Positions 51,413 to 58,631 of a stretch of DNA of 64,000 nucleotides are shown here, piece after piece (the first letter of the stretch is position 1; every line of letters starts with the position of its first letter). The DNA is from Corynebacterium kalinowskii (GTDB lineage: Bacteria > Actinomycetota > Actinomycetes > Mycobacteriales > Mycobacteriaceae). The notes below the pieces were generated by a model. The model was not told the origin of the DNA and searched no databases. It saw only the letters and a list, made by a program, of their open reading frames with translations. The position numbers and the translations under genes are program-made. Location: the NCBI RefSeq assembly GCF_009734385.1, contig NZ_CP046452.1, positions 1,116,001 through 1,180,000 on the forward strand, written 5' to 3'.

Positions 51413-52611
51413 TCTCGATCTTGTTGGCCATACTCGCCGCAGTGTCGGCGTTGGTGAGTCGCATCGGAGCCGGCCTGCTGCTGGTTCTGGGCGTGGTATC
51501 GCTGCGGTGGGCGAAACGGACGCGGAAAGCGGCCATTGCGTGTCTATCGGTCGCCACCCTATTTACTGGCTGGAGTGTGATCTCGCTGCTTAGGCCGTAC
51601 GGTTCTGTGGCAGAAAGGACTGACTTTGGTGGTTCTGATCGCACTGTGACGCTGCCGCTCGAGGTGGTGCAATTCCCAATGGATCGAGTCGCCTTGGTCG
51701 CACTCGCACCGAATTCTGATCCTGAGTACACGGGTTTTGAGCTGCAGCATCTTGCAGATGGCTATGGTCTGATTGCGTACCGAGCCGATGGCTACGCGGA
51801 CATCTACGACTCCCCGGGCATGACCTCGGACCCAAACGAGCGCGGGCAGGTCATTGGTAAGGGACTGAAGCACTATGTGCAGACGGAGCTGAATGCGACG
51901 TTGACGCGAAACGAGTTCAAGGCAGAGTTCGACACCCACGATGGCCGGCACGTGAAGATCAATCTGGTCTCGGGAGACGATCAAGGCGTCCCAGTCCCAA
52001 TTCTCGCCCCAGTCGGTTTGAGCACCAAGGAACCAATCTTCTTCCCGCTGTTCGTCCTGAATGACTTCACGTTCATGAACACCACGGGCGCGACGATAGA
52101 CATTTCCATTGATGGGGTCGCCATGCGGGAAGAAGGAAGTCGATTCCCACTGCAATCGAAAATGCGCAATTTTGTGAAGTACTGCACTGATGGACAGTTC
52201 TACCAGGTGTTTCCGGAACGCGATCAGGACGTGAAGCACGTGCAGACTACGGGTGACCGATACGTTGACGGCCAGGTAGTGTACGTCTTTTCCGGTGATG
52301 CCCTGGCGCGAATCGACATGGGGTCGCACAGCATTACCTTCGAGCCGCCGCTAGATGTCACGGCATCTGGTGAAGGGCGAGTGAGCATGGACATTCGGCC
52401 ACAGGGCGGCTCAATCAGTGGCCCCTACACATTGGAGGCCGGTCACTTTTCGCTCACCTTTGACCAGGTGAAACTCGCCCGACAACGCGACATCGGAGCT
52501 GACGTTATGATTCGAGCGCTAGGATTCTTCCAGAAGTGGCCGAAGGGCTACTCCTTCGAGGCAGATTTCACGGACGGAAAAGTGCGATCAGCCTGGAAGA
52601 ACGACAGCTAG
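51409..52611 (+). CDS. Membrane-anchored protein of unknown function under MarR control
   Basis: 400 residues. Two N-terminal helices (SILLAILAAVSALVSRIGAGLLLVLGVV and AAIACLSVATLFTGWSVISLL) are followed by a ~330-residue soluble part. This part has no recognised domain; it is rich in beta-type stretches (GATIDISIDGVAMREEG, HSITFEPPLDVTASGEGRVSMDI). Reading frame and codon use look native. It is the only target gene in the MarR operon and may respond to a toxic compound at the envelope. Confidence 0.7.
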   Translation: MISILLAILAAVSALVSRIGAGLLLVLGVVSLRWAKRTRKAAIACLSVATLFTGWSVISLLRPYGSVAERTDFGGSDRTVTLPLEVVQFPMDRVALVALAPNSDPEYTGFELQHLADGYGLIAYRADGYADIYDSPGMTSDPNERGQVIGKGLKHYVQTELNATLTRNEFKAEFDTHDGRHVKINLVSGDDQGVPVPILAPVGLSTKEPIFFPLFVLNDFTFMNTTGATIDISIDGVAMREEGSRFPLQSKMRNFVKYCTDGQFYQVFPERDQDVKHVQTTGDRYVDGQVVYVFSGDALARIDMGSHSITFEPPLDVTASGEGRVSMDIRPQGGSISGPYTLEAGHFSLTFDQVKLARQRDIGADVMIRALGFFQKWPKGYSFEADFTDGKVRSAWKNDS

Positions 52612-52614
52612 GGC

Positions 52615-53352
52615 CTAGACTTCCCGCAGCGCTCGCAGTGCCTCCAGCGGAGTGTGTACGAGGTAGGCACGCGAGCCTCCAGGCAGCGGCGGTCGCTGCA
52701 CCATCACCACCGGAATACCCAACGAACGCGCAGCCTCAAGCTTCGCCTCGGTTAATGGCCCTCCGGAGTTCTTGGTCACCACGACATCAATCTGGTTGCC
52801 CACCATGAGTTCTTTCTCGCCTGCGACGTCGAAAGGCCCCCGCGAGAGGATCAACCGGTGCCTAGCCGGCAACTGAACCGACGGCTTCTCGACGCACCGG
52901 ATCACGTACAAGTTGTGTTTATCAGCCGCGAACGGCTCCAGCTGTTGCCGACCGATGGTGAGGAAAATGTGGTGGTAGTCCCGCGCGACAACCGAGGCCG
53001 CTTCGGTCATCGAAGCAACGGGAATCCACTTGTCTCCTGGCGAAGGAGTCCATGCTGGACGGTGCAGACAAATGAGCGGCACGCCGGTGGCACGAGAGGC
53101 TTCAGCTGCGGACGTCGATATGCGCTCTGCAAAGGGGTGGGTGGCATCGATGATGACCTCGATGCCGTTCTCGAAGATCCAGCGCGCCATGCCAGCCGGG
53201 CCGCCGAAGCCGCCGATGCGGACCTCGCCGACGGGCAAGTGCGGGTTAGAGACACGACCGGCCAGTGAGGAGGTGACCCACCAGCCCTGCCCCATCATGA
53301 GGCGGGCGAGTTCGCGGGCTTCGCCGGTACCACCGAGGATTAGTGCGCGCAT
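52615..53352 (-). CDS. cobK: Precorrin-6A reductase
   Basis: 245 residues. A Rossmann-like protein that reduces precorrin-6A to precorrin-6B with NADPH. Family features: ILGGTGEARELARLM at the start, VIDATHPFAERISTSAAEA, and VVTKNSGGPLTEAKLEAARSLGIPVVMVQRPP near the end. The gene overlaps the cobM end by 13 bases and is last in the minus-strand block. Confidence 0.96.
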   Translation of the reverse strand: MRALILGGTGEARELARLMMGQGWWVTSSLAGRVSNPHLPVGEVRIGGFGGPAGMARWIFENGIEVIIDATHPFAERISTSAAEASRATGVPLICLHRPAWTPSPGDKWIPVASMTEAASVVARDYHHIFLTIGRQQLEPFAADKHNLYVIRCVEKPSVQLPARHRLILSRGPFDVAGEKELMVGNQIDVVVTKNSGGPLTEAKLEAARSLGIPVVMVQRPPLPGGSRAYLVHTPLEALRALREV

Positions 53353-54113
53353 GGAATGGTCCTGCCGTGCTCGTCGCGAGGGCGATCATCGGAGTAGAGG
53401 TAGGAATCCGGGAAACCCTCGGCTCCTAGGACGCGACCGACAATGATCATCGCGGTGCGGGAAATGCCCGCCTCCTTCACCTGCGATGCGATGTCGTTTA
53501 AAGTCCCGCGCAGGATCTGTTCCTCGGGGCGAGAAGCGAAAGCAACCACAGCAACCGGGCAATCCGCCCCGTAGTTCGGCACGAGCTCTGAAACCACGCG
53601 GTCGATGTCATGTGCCGCGAGGTGGATACACAAAGTTGCGCCCGATTTGCCGAGCGTGTCCAAGTCCTCCCCTTCCGGCATCGCAGACGCGCGACCGGAG
53701 ACTCGGGTCAGGATGACGGTCTGCCCGACGGTCGGAACGGTCAGTTCGTGCCCCAGGGAAGCCGCAGCGGCGGCGAAGGAAGGTACACCTGGCACGATCT
53801 CATACGGAATGTCCAGCGCAACCAGGCGTCGGGCCTGCTCGGCGAGCGCCGAGTAAACGGCCGGGTCGCCGGACTGCAAGCGGGCTACATCCTTGCCTTC
53901 CTCGTGGGCCTTTTGCAGCAGTCGGGTGATTTCATCCAGCGGCATGCGGGCGGTATTGATCAGCTCGGCATCTGGCGGACAGTTCTCCAGTACCTCTTCC
54001 GGTACGATACTGCCAGCGTAGAGGCACACAGGGCAGGATCTGATCAATCGATCGGCGCGAAGAGTAAGCAAATCTGCAGCGCCAGGGCCTGCGCCAATGA
54101 AGTAAACCGTCAT
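53340..54113 (-). CDS. cobM: Precorrin-4 C11-methyltransferase
   Basis: 257 residues of the tetrapyrrole methylase family: VYFIGAGPGAADLLTLRAD, RLQSGDPAVYSALAEQ and EIVPGVPSFAAAAASLGHELT. It methylates precorrin-4 at C-11. The ATG at 54113 lies seven bases after a -10-like TATAGT that overlaps the cobL stop (54126-54121), so besides read-through from cobL a second, leaderless transcript is possible. An upstream in-frame start extends into cobL. Confidence 0.95.
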   Translation of the reverse strand: MTVYFIGAGPGAADLLTLRADRLIRSCPVCLYAGSIVPEEVLENCPPDAELINTARMPLDEITRLLQKAHEEGKDVARLQSGDPAVYSALAEQARRLVALDIPYEIVPGVPSFAAAAASLGHELTVPTVGQTVILTRVSGRASAMPEGEDLDTLGKSGATLCIHLAAHDIDRVVSELVPNYGADCPVAVVAFASRPEEQILRGTLNDIASQVKEAGISRTAMIIVGRVLGAEGFPDSYLYSDDRPRDEHGRTIPCAH

Positions 54114-54121
54114 GCAAGCAA

Positions 54122-55384
54122 CTATAGCGGTTTGGTTGCCTGCCACTGGAGCACGGGTAGCGCGGATTTCATGGCTCGGAAGGACCCGACTTCATGTGAC
54201 TGCGCCACGGCAAGCTGGGTCAATGTGCCTCCGTATTGAGCGTGGAGATCGTAGAGCAAGGAACAGGATTCGAGCGTAACGGCATTAGCCACCAGCAGTC
54301 CGCCCGGTTTCAGCGCGGTCCAGCAGCCTTCAAACACCCCTGGTGCGGTGAGCCCGCCGCCGATAAACACGACGTCGGGTGTCGGCGCAGAGGCCGGGAA
54401 TGCTCCGCGCACGTCCAGGTGTGGCACGCCGAGGCGATCTGCATTATTGCGGATGCGGGCTCGGCGCAGTTCAGATTGCTCAAAACAAATCGCCTTGGTC
54501 CCCCGGGTGGAGCGGAGGAATTCAATGGAAATCGATCCAGAGCCACCGCCCACATCCCACAGCAACTGTCCTTGGCGCGGTTGCAGCGCTGCGACCGTCA
54601 AGGCGCGGACGTGGTGCTTGGTGAGCTGGCCGTCGGTGTCATAGGAATCATCCGGCAGTCCGGGCAACAGCGACCGGGAGCCAACCGGTGTCACCGCGAT
54701 GACGTTCAGCGAACTTGGCGGCTCAGTGAGTTCGGATGCTGTGGACGTCGTCACGGCGCAATCTACCGAGCCTAAATCGCTGAGTACTGTGACCTGCGCT
54801 GAATCCTGCCCCATCTCGACCAGCAGACGTGCGACCTCCTGCGGCGTGGAACGATCCCGCCCGAGAATAAGAAACGGTTGTCCCGCATCGACCAGGGGAA
54901 TAATCGCTGGCGTCGGAGAGGAAACCAGAGACACCACCGGCGTGTTCTGCAGCGCCCACTTCAACTCCGCGCAGGCCAGCGCCACCGACGACGGCGCTGG
55001 AATCACCCGAAACTCCCCGGAAAACTCGCGTGCCAACGTGGTGCCGATGCCATGGAACATCGGATCGCCCGAACCCAGTACCACGATGTTCTGATAGCGC
55101 CAGTTCGCCAGCATCCCCGGAATCGATGGGACTAGCGGCGACGGCCAGGCTTTCAATACCGCCGTGAGCCCCACTGGCAACAAATCCAGTTGCCGCGCCG
55201 AGCCGATAATGAGGCCAGCCTCACGAATCGCCCGCTGCGCACTCCCGGAAAGGTCATCAAACCCACCCGGATTAATCCCCACCACCGTCACGCCCGAGTA
55301 CGGGATCCGTACGGAAAAATCGGCGTCTACCGCCGAGAGTGTGGGGCGCAGGACGTCATCTGTAACGGGTACCGGACTGGACAT
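54122..55384 (-). CDS. cobL: Precorrin-6Y C5,15-methyltransferase (decarboxylating)
   Basis: 420 residues. The N-terminal methylase domain (VTVVGINPGGFDDLSGSAQRAI; VVLGSGDPMFHGIGTTLA) methylates C-5; the C-terminal CbiT-like domain (LLWDVGGGSGSISIEFLRST) methylates C-15 and decarboxylates the acetate side chain. Fusion of the two is usual for CobL. The gap to the SDR gene upstream is ten bases and the next gene, cobM, starts eight bases after its stop, so all are co-transcribed. Confidence 0.96.
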   Translation of the reverse strand: MSSPVPVTDDVLRPTLSAVDADFSVRIPYSGVTVVGINPGGFDDLSGSAQRAIREAGLIIGSARQLDLLPVGLTAVLKAWPSPLVPSIPGMLANWRYQNIVVLGSGDPMFHGIGTTLAREFSGEFRVIPAPSSVALACAELKWALQNTPVVSLVSSPTPAIIPLVDAGQPFLILGRDRSTPQEVARLLVEMGQDSAQVTVLSDLGSVDCAVTTSTASELTEPPSSLNVIAVTPVGSRSLLPGLPDDSYDTDGQLTKHHVRALTVAALQPRQGQLLWDVGGGSGSISIEFLRSTRGTKAICFEQSELRRARIRNNADRLGVPHLDVRGAFPASAPTPDVVFIGGGLTAPGVFEGCWTALKPGGLLVANAVTLESCSLLYDLHAQYGGTLTQLAVAQSHEVGSFRAMKSALPVLQWQATKPL

Positions 55385-55394
55385 ACCCTTGAGC

Positions 55395-56102
55395 TTAGCG
55401 TGGCATATGCCGCCAAACGGGGCGCGGCACGAGCTTCATCACCCACGCGAGCAGACGCAAGCGGCCGGGGATCCAGATGGTTCCAGATCGCTGCTGCTTA
55501 ACGACGGCCTCAGCCACCACACGCGGGGTCACCGACATCGGGGCTGGCTTCATACCTTCAGTCATGGAACCAATGACGAATCCCGGACGAGCCAACACCA
55601 AGGACACTCGGCTGCCATGCAGCTCATCCATGAGTCCCTGACAAAACGCATCCAGCCCTGCTTTAGTGGATCCGTAGACGTAGTTGGCTTTGCGAGCGCG
55701 CCAACCGGCGATGGAGGAAAAGGCGTAGATGGTGCTGGACTCGGATTGCTGGCGAAGGACGTCGGCAAGCACGGTGAGCATGCTGACTTGCGCGGTGTAA
55801 TCGATGGTGGCGATCTCGGCGGCGTGCGCTTCATCCGACAGGGCGCGTTCTTGGGAGCCGAGAATGCCAAAGCAGACCACGGCGTGGGTAATCGGGCCGA
55901 ACTGAGCGGCCTCGTTCACGATGAGTCGGTGTGATGTGAGGTCGGAGGCCTCGAAAGGGATGACGTGCACTTCTTTGGCCTCGGGCAGCGCTGGGATCGC
56001 GTCGGGGCGACGGGCGCACATCACCACGGTGCGACCAGGACAAAGGATCTTGGCGATCTCGCCGCCGATGTCACTGGTCGCGCCCAGAATCAAAACTGTC
56101 AT
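55395..56102 (-). CDS. SDR-family reductase in the cobalamin operon
   Basis: 235 residues. Cofactor motif VLILGATSDIGGEIA, NAG-equivalent VVCFGILG, catalytic Ser in FSSIAGWRARKAN and YxxxK in YVYGSTKAGLDAF, plus VLARPGFVIGSM. The shape resembles DprE2-like and related NADPH reductases. Nothing in the corrin pathway is known to need it, so its presence beside cobL may reflect co-transcription only. It overlaps the dioxygenase gene by four bases. Confidence 0.82.
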   Translation of the reverse strand: MTVLILGATSDIGGEIAKILCPGRTVVMCARRPDAIPALPEAKEVHVIPFEASDLTSHRLIVNEAAQFGPITHAVVCFGILGSQERALSDEAHAAEIATIDYTAQVSMLTVLADVLRQQSESSTIYAFSSIAGWRARKANYVYGSTKAGLDAFCQGLMDELHGSRVSLVLARPGFVIGSMTEGMKPAPMSVTPRVVAEAVVKQQRSGTIWIPGRLRLLAWVMKLVPRPVWRHMPR

Positions 56103-56884
56103 GCAGACAGGGTATACCCCGTCATAGATAACGAGCCAAGGCTGCGCATCTCGTTAAAGGTTTCCACCGTGCCAGTGGACGCCGCTGCGGCTCCGGCCAG
56201 GTAGACCAAGGGCAGGAAGTGGTCGGGAGTCGGAACAGCTTTGGCAAAGTCGCGGTGGCTAGTAAGAGCTGCGATGCGGGATGGGTCTTCGAGCATAATG
56301 TCGCGGGCGTCGAGGTCGAAGCGTTCGGCCCAATCGAAGCCCTTGTTGCCGGCGTGCCAATCGACCGCGCCGAGGTTGTGGACCACATTGCCAGAGCCGA
56401 CCAGGAGTACGTCCTTCTCGGCGGCGAGCTTGGCGAGCTTCTCCCCCATCTCCATATGGTGGCTGAGCGGCTTGGTGCCGTCGATGCTCACCTGGAGAAC
56501 CGGAATGTCAGCCTTAGGGAACATATGAGTAAGTACCGACCAGGTGCCGTGATCGATGCCCCAGTCATAATCCTTCGCTACCAGCGTTGGCTTGGCGATG
56601 TCCTGCACTAATTCTGCGATCTCCGGGTCCCCGGGTGCTGGGTACTGGACATCGAATAGCTCCTGCGGGAAGCCGTAGAAATCGTGAATAGTGCGAGGAG
56701 TCTGCATTGCGGTGACCGCGGTGCCGCGGGTGTACCAGTGCGCGGATACTGCCACGATGGCGCGTGGCTTGCGTTCTTTAAGAATCTCCTGGCCGAGATC
56801 GCGCCAGCCATGGGTAAAGTTATTCTCTTCCACGGCGTTCATTGGGGAGCCGTGGCCTACAAAAAGTGCATTAATTGTTGACAT
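56099..56884 (-). CDS. Extradiol dioxygenase, LigB/YgiD (4,5-DOPA dioxygenase) family
   Basis: 261 residues. The LigB-type iron/zinc ligands are evident: VGHGSPMNA, VAVSAHWYTRG, WGIDHGTWSVLTHMFP and GSGNVVHNLGAV. YgiD-type proteins open catechol rings such as L-DOPA; the natural substrate in corynebacteria is unclear. It sits in the pepQ-SDR-cobLMK run with an 18-base gap from pepQ. Confidence 0.88.
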   Translation of the reverse strand: MSTINALFVGHGSPMNAVEENNFTHGWRDLGQEILKERKPRAIVAVSAHWYTRGTAVTAMQTPRTIHDFYGFPQELFDVQYPAPGDPEIAELVQDIAKPTLVAKDYDWGIDHGTWSVLTHMFPKADIPVLQVSIDGTKPLSHHMEMGEKLAKLAAEKDVLLVGSGNVVHNLGAVDWHAGNKGFDWAERFDLDARDIMLEDPSRIAALTSHRDFAKAVPTPDHFLPLVYLAGAAAASTGTVETFNEMRSLGSLSMTGYTLSA

Positions 56885-56902
56885 GTCATCAATGTAGCAT
56901 GC

Positions 56903-57958
56903 TTAGCCGTGCCGAGGCGAACGGTTCAACCTCTCACACCCATCCTCCGTCACCACGACGATATCTTCGATGCGCGCGCCGCACTCACCTGGCAGGTAGA
57001 TTCCCGGCTCAACGGAGAAGGTCATGCCTGGTTCCAGCACCAATTCATTGCCCGCCATGATGAAGGGCTCCTCGTGGAGCGACAGGCCAATGCCGTGACC
57101 GGTGCGGTGAATGAAATACTCCCCGTAGCCGGCGGCGGAAATGTGGTCGCGGGCGGTGGCGTCGATAAGCGCGGCGGTGACACCCGGGCGCACTGCCTGG
57201 ACGGCGAGTTCCTGAGCCTCCACCAGCACCGGAAGCCATGCGGGCGGCTCGCCAAGGCTGAAGGTGCGGGTGCAGTCGGAATGGTAGCCCACGCCCCAAG
57301 TGCCGCCGATGTCGACGACCACCACGTCATCCGGCTGGATCACGCGATCGGAAAAGGAATGGTGAGGGTTTGCGCCATTGGGGCCAGAGCCAACGATGAC
57401 GAAGTCCACCTCGGTGTGCCCCGAGTCAAGAATCAACTCGTGCAACTCAGCAGCAACCTCCGCCTCAGTCCGACCTGCCTCGATGCGTACCTGCCCAAAC
57501 ACCGAATCGATCGCGTGGGCTGCCTCGCGAAGCTGAGCCACTTCTTCCGGCGACTTGCGCATAAAAAGCTCTTTGAGCACTGGCGTGGCCAGCTGAGCGG
57601 CACCGTGAAGCTCGTCTTGGAGCGCCAACAAATGCGATGCTTCCAGCGCCGATCCGACGCCAAACGTGCCCGCATGGCCCAGCACATGCGCCACCAACGC
57701 ATAAGGATTTTCCCCGTCCTGCCAGCCCTGAACTGGAAACGGCACCGACAGATTGCCAGCGTCCACCGCAGGGGCCACGTACACAGGATCTCCAGCCCGC
57801 GGAATGACCAGCCCCGAGAACCTCTCGTGCGTGTCCTCCCAGGCGCCCGTCAAGTAAGCAAGCTCCGCGCTCGGCCCAAAAACCAGACCGCCAAGCTCGC
57901 CCATGAGCTGCTGAGCCTTTTCCACGCGCTGGACATACACTGAATCAGGAAACTTCAT
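56903..57958 (-). CDS. pepQ: Xaa-Pro dipeptidase/aminopeptidase, M24 family
   Basis: 351 residues. The pita-bread metal site is complete: VVDIGGTWGVGYHSDCTRTF (Asp, Asp), HRTGHGIGLSLHE (His), SVEPGIYLPGECGARIED (Glu, Glu). It cleaves X-Pro bonds in peptides. The ATG at 57958 (MKFPDSVYVQRV) is the natural start; upstream in-frame codons look like shadow sequence. TAGAGT lies seven bases upstream, so the transcript may be leaderless. Divergent from a trypsin-like gene with only 25 bases between starts. Confidence 0.93.
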   Translation of the reverse strand: MKFPDSVYVQRVEKAQQLMGELGGLVFGPSAELAYLTGAWEDTHERFSGLVIPRAGDPVYVAPAVDAGNLSVPFPVQGWQDGENPYALVAHVLGHAGTFGVGSALEASHLLALQDELHGAAQLATPVLKELFMRKSPEEVAQLREAAHAIDSVFGQVRIEAGRTEAEVAAELHELILDSGHTEVDFVIVGSGPNGANPHHSFSDRVIQPDDVVVVDIGGTWGVGYHSDCTRTFSLGEPPAWLPVLVEAQELAVQAVRPGVTAALIDATARDHISAAGYGEYFIHRTGHGIGLSLHEEPFIMAGNELVLEPGMTFSVEPGIYLPGECGARIEDIVVVTEDGCERLNRSPRHG

Positions 57959-57983
57959 AGCACCCACTCTAGGAGCCCCACCC

Positions 57984-58631
57984 ATGCGCAGCGCAGTTCG
58001 GCTCACCGCCCGTGGCCGCCTCGCGAGCGGCGTCCTCACCAGCGAGCAGCTTATCGACGCCTCCCTCAGCGCCCACCTCACCGGCGCGACCTGCGAATCG
58101 GTCACCGCACAGGCAACACACGTGATTACGGCAGCGCACTTTGCCCGCCACATCACCCAGGCCTCGGTCTCATCTCCCCTGGTCAACGGAGTCGCTCGTG
58201 ATTTCTACGTTGTTCCTGGAACAGATATCGCAATCGGTAAGTTAAATGCCCCAGCGCCGCTATGTGAACTGGTGCCGATCGCCCCGCGCGCACGACTCGG
58301 CCAGAAAGTAGTGTCCGCTGGTTTCTCGGATCAAGCCCGTGTTCCTGCTCACAGCCTGGTTCCCCGCTTGGTGTTCAGCCGGGTACTGGGCAAACTGCCC
58401 TGGTTTGCTACCTATGACCTGCGTACCCGGGCCCGCCATGGAGCCGTGCTGCTGCCAATGGGCCTGCAGTGGGCGCGCCGGGGTGACTCAGGCGGACCCA
58501 TCCTGTCTTCAGGAGAGCTGGTGGGGATTCAATCGATGGTAGCGATGCCTCTAGGAGTTCCAGTTGGATTGGCGGCAATCAATCTGTTGGCGCCACACTT
58601 GGTAGCCATTAAGGCGGCTATGAGCCGATAG
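57984..58631 (+). CDS. Trypsin-like serine protease without signal peptide
   Basis: 215 residues of the chymotrypsin clan. Candidate triad: His52 in HVITAAHF, Asp81 in GTDIAIGKL and Ser169 in RRGDSGGPILS; the order and spacing fit the family. The N-terminus (MRSAVRLTARGRLASGVLTS) is basic but not hydrophobic enough for export, so location is unclear. AGGAG lies eight bases before the ATG. The 3' end overlaps the helY end by 14 bases. Confidence 0.8.
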   Translation: MRSAVRLTARGRLASGVLTSEQLIDASLSAHLTGATCESVTAQATHVITAAHFARHITQASVSSPLVNGVARDFYVVPGTDIAIGKLNAPAPLCELVPIAPRARLGQKVVSAGFSDQARVPAHSLVPRLVFSRVLGKLPWFATYDLRTRARHGAVLLPMGLQWARRGDSGGPILSSGELVGIQSMVAMPLGVPVGLAAINLLAPHLVAIKAAMSR

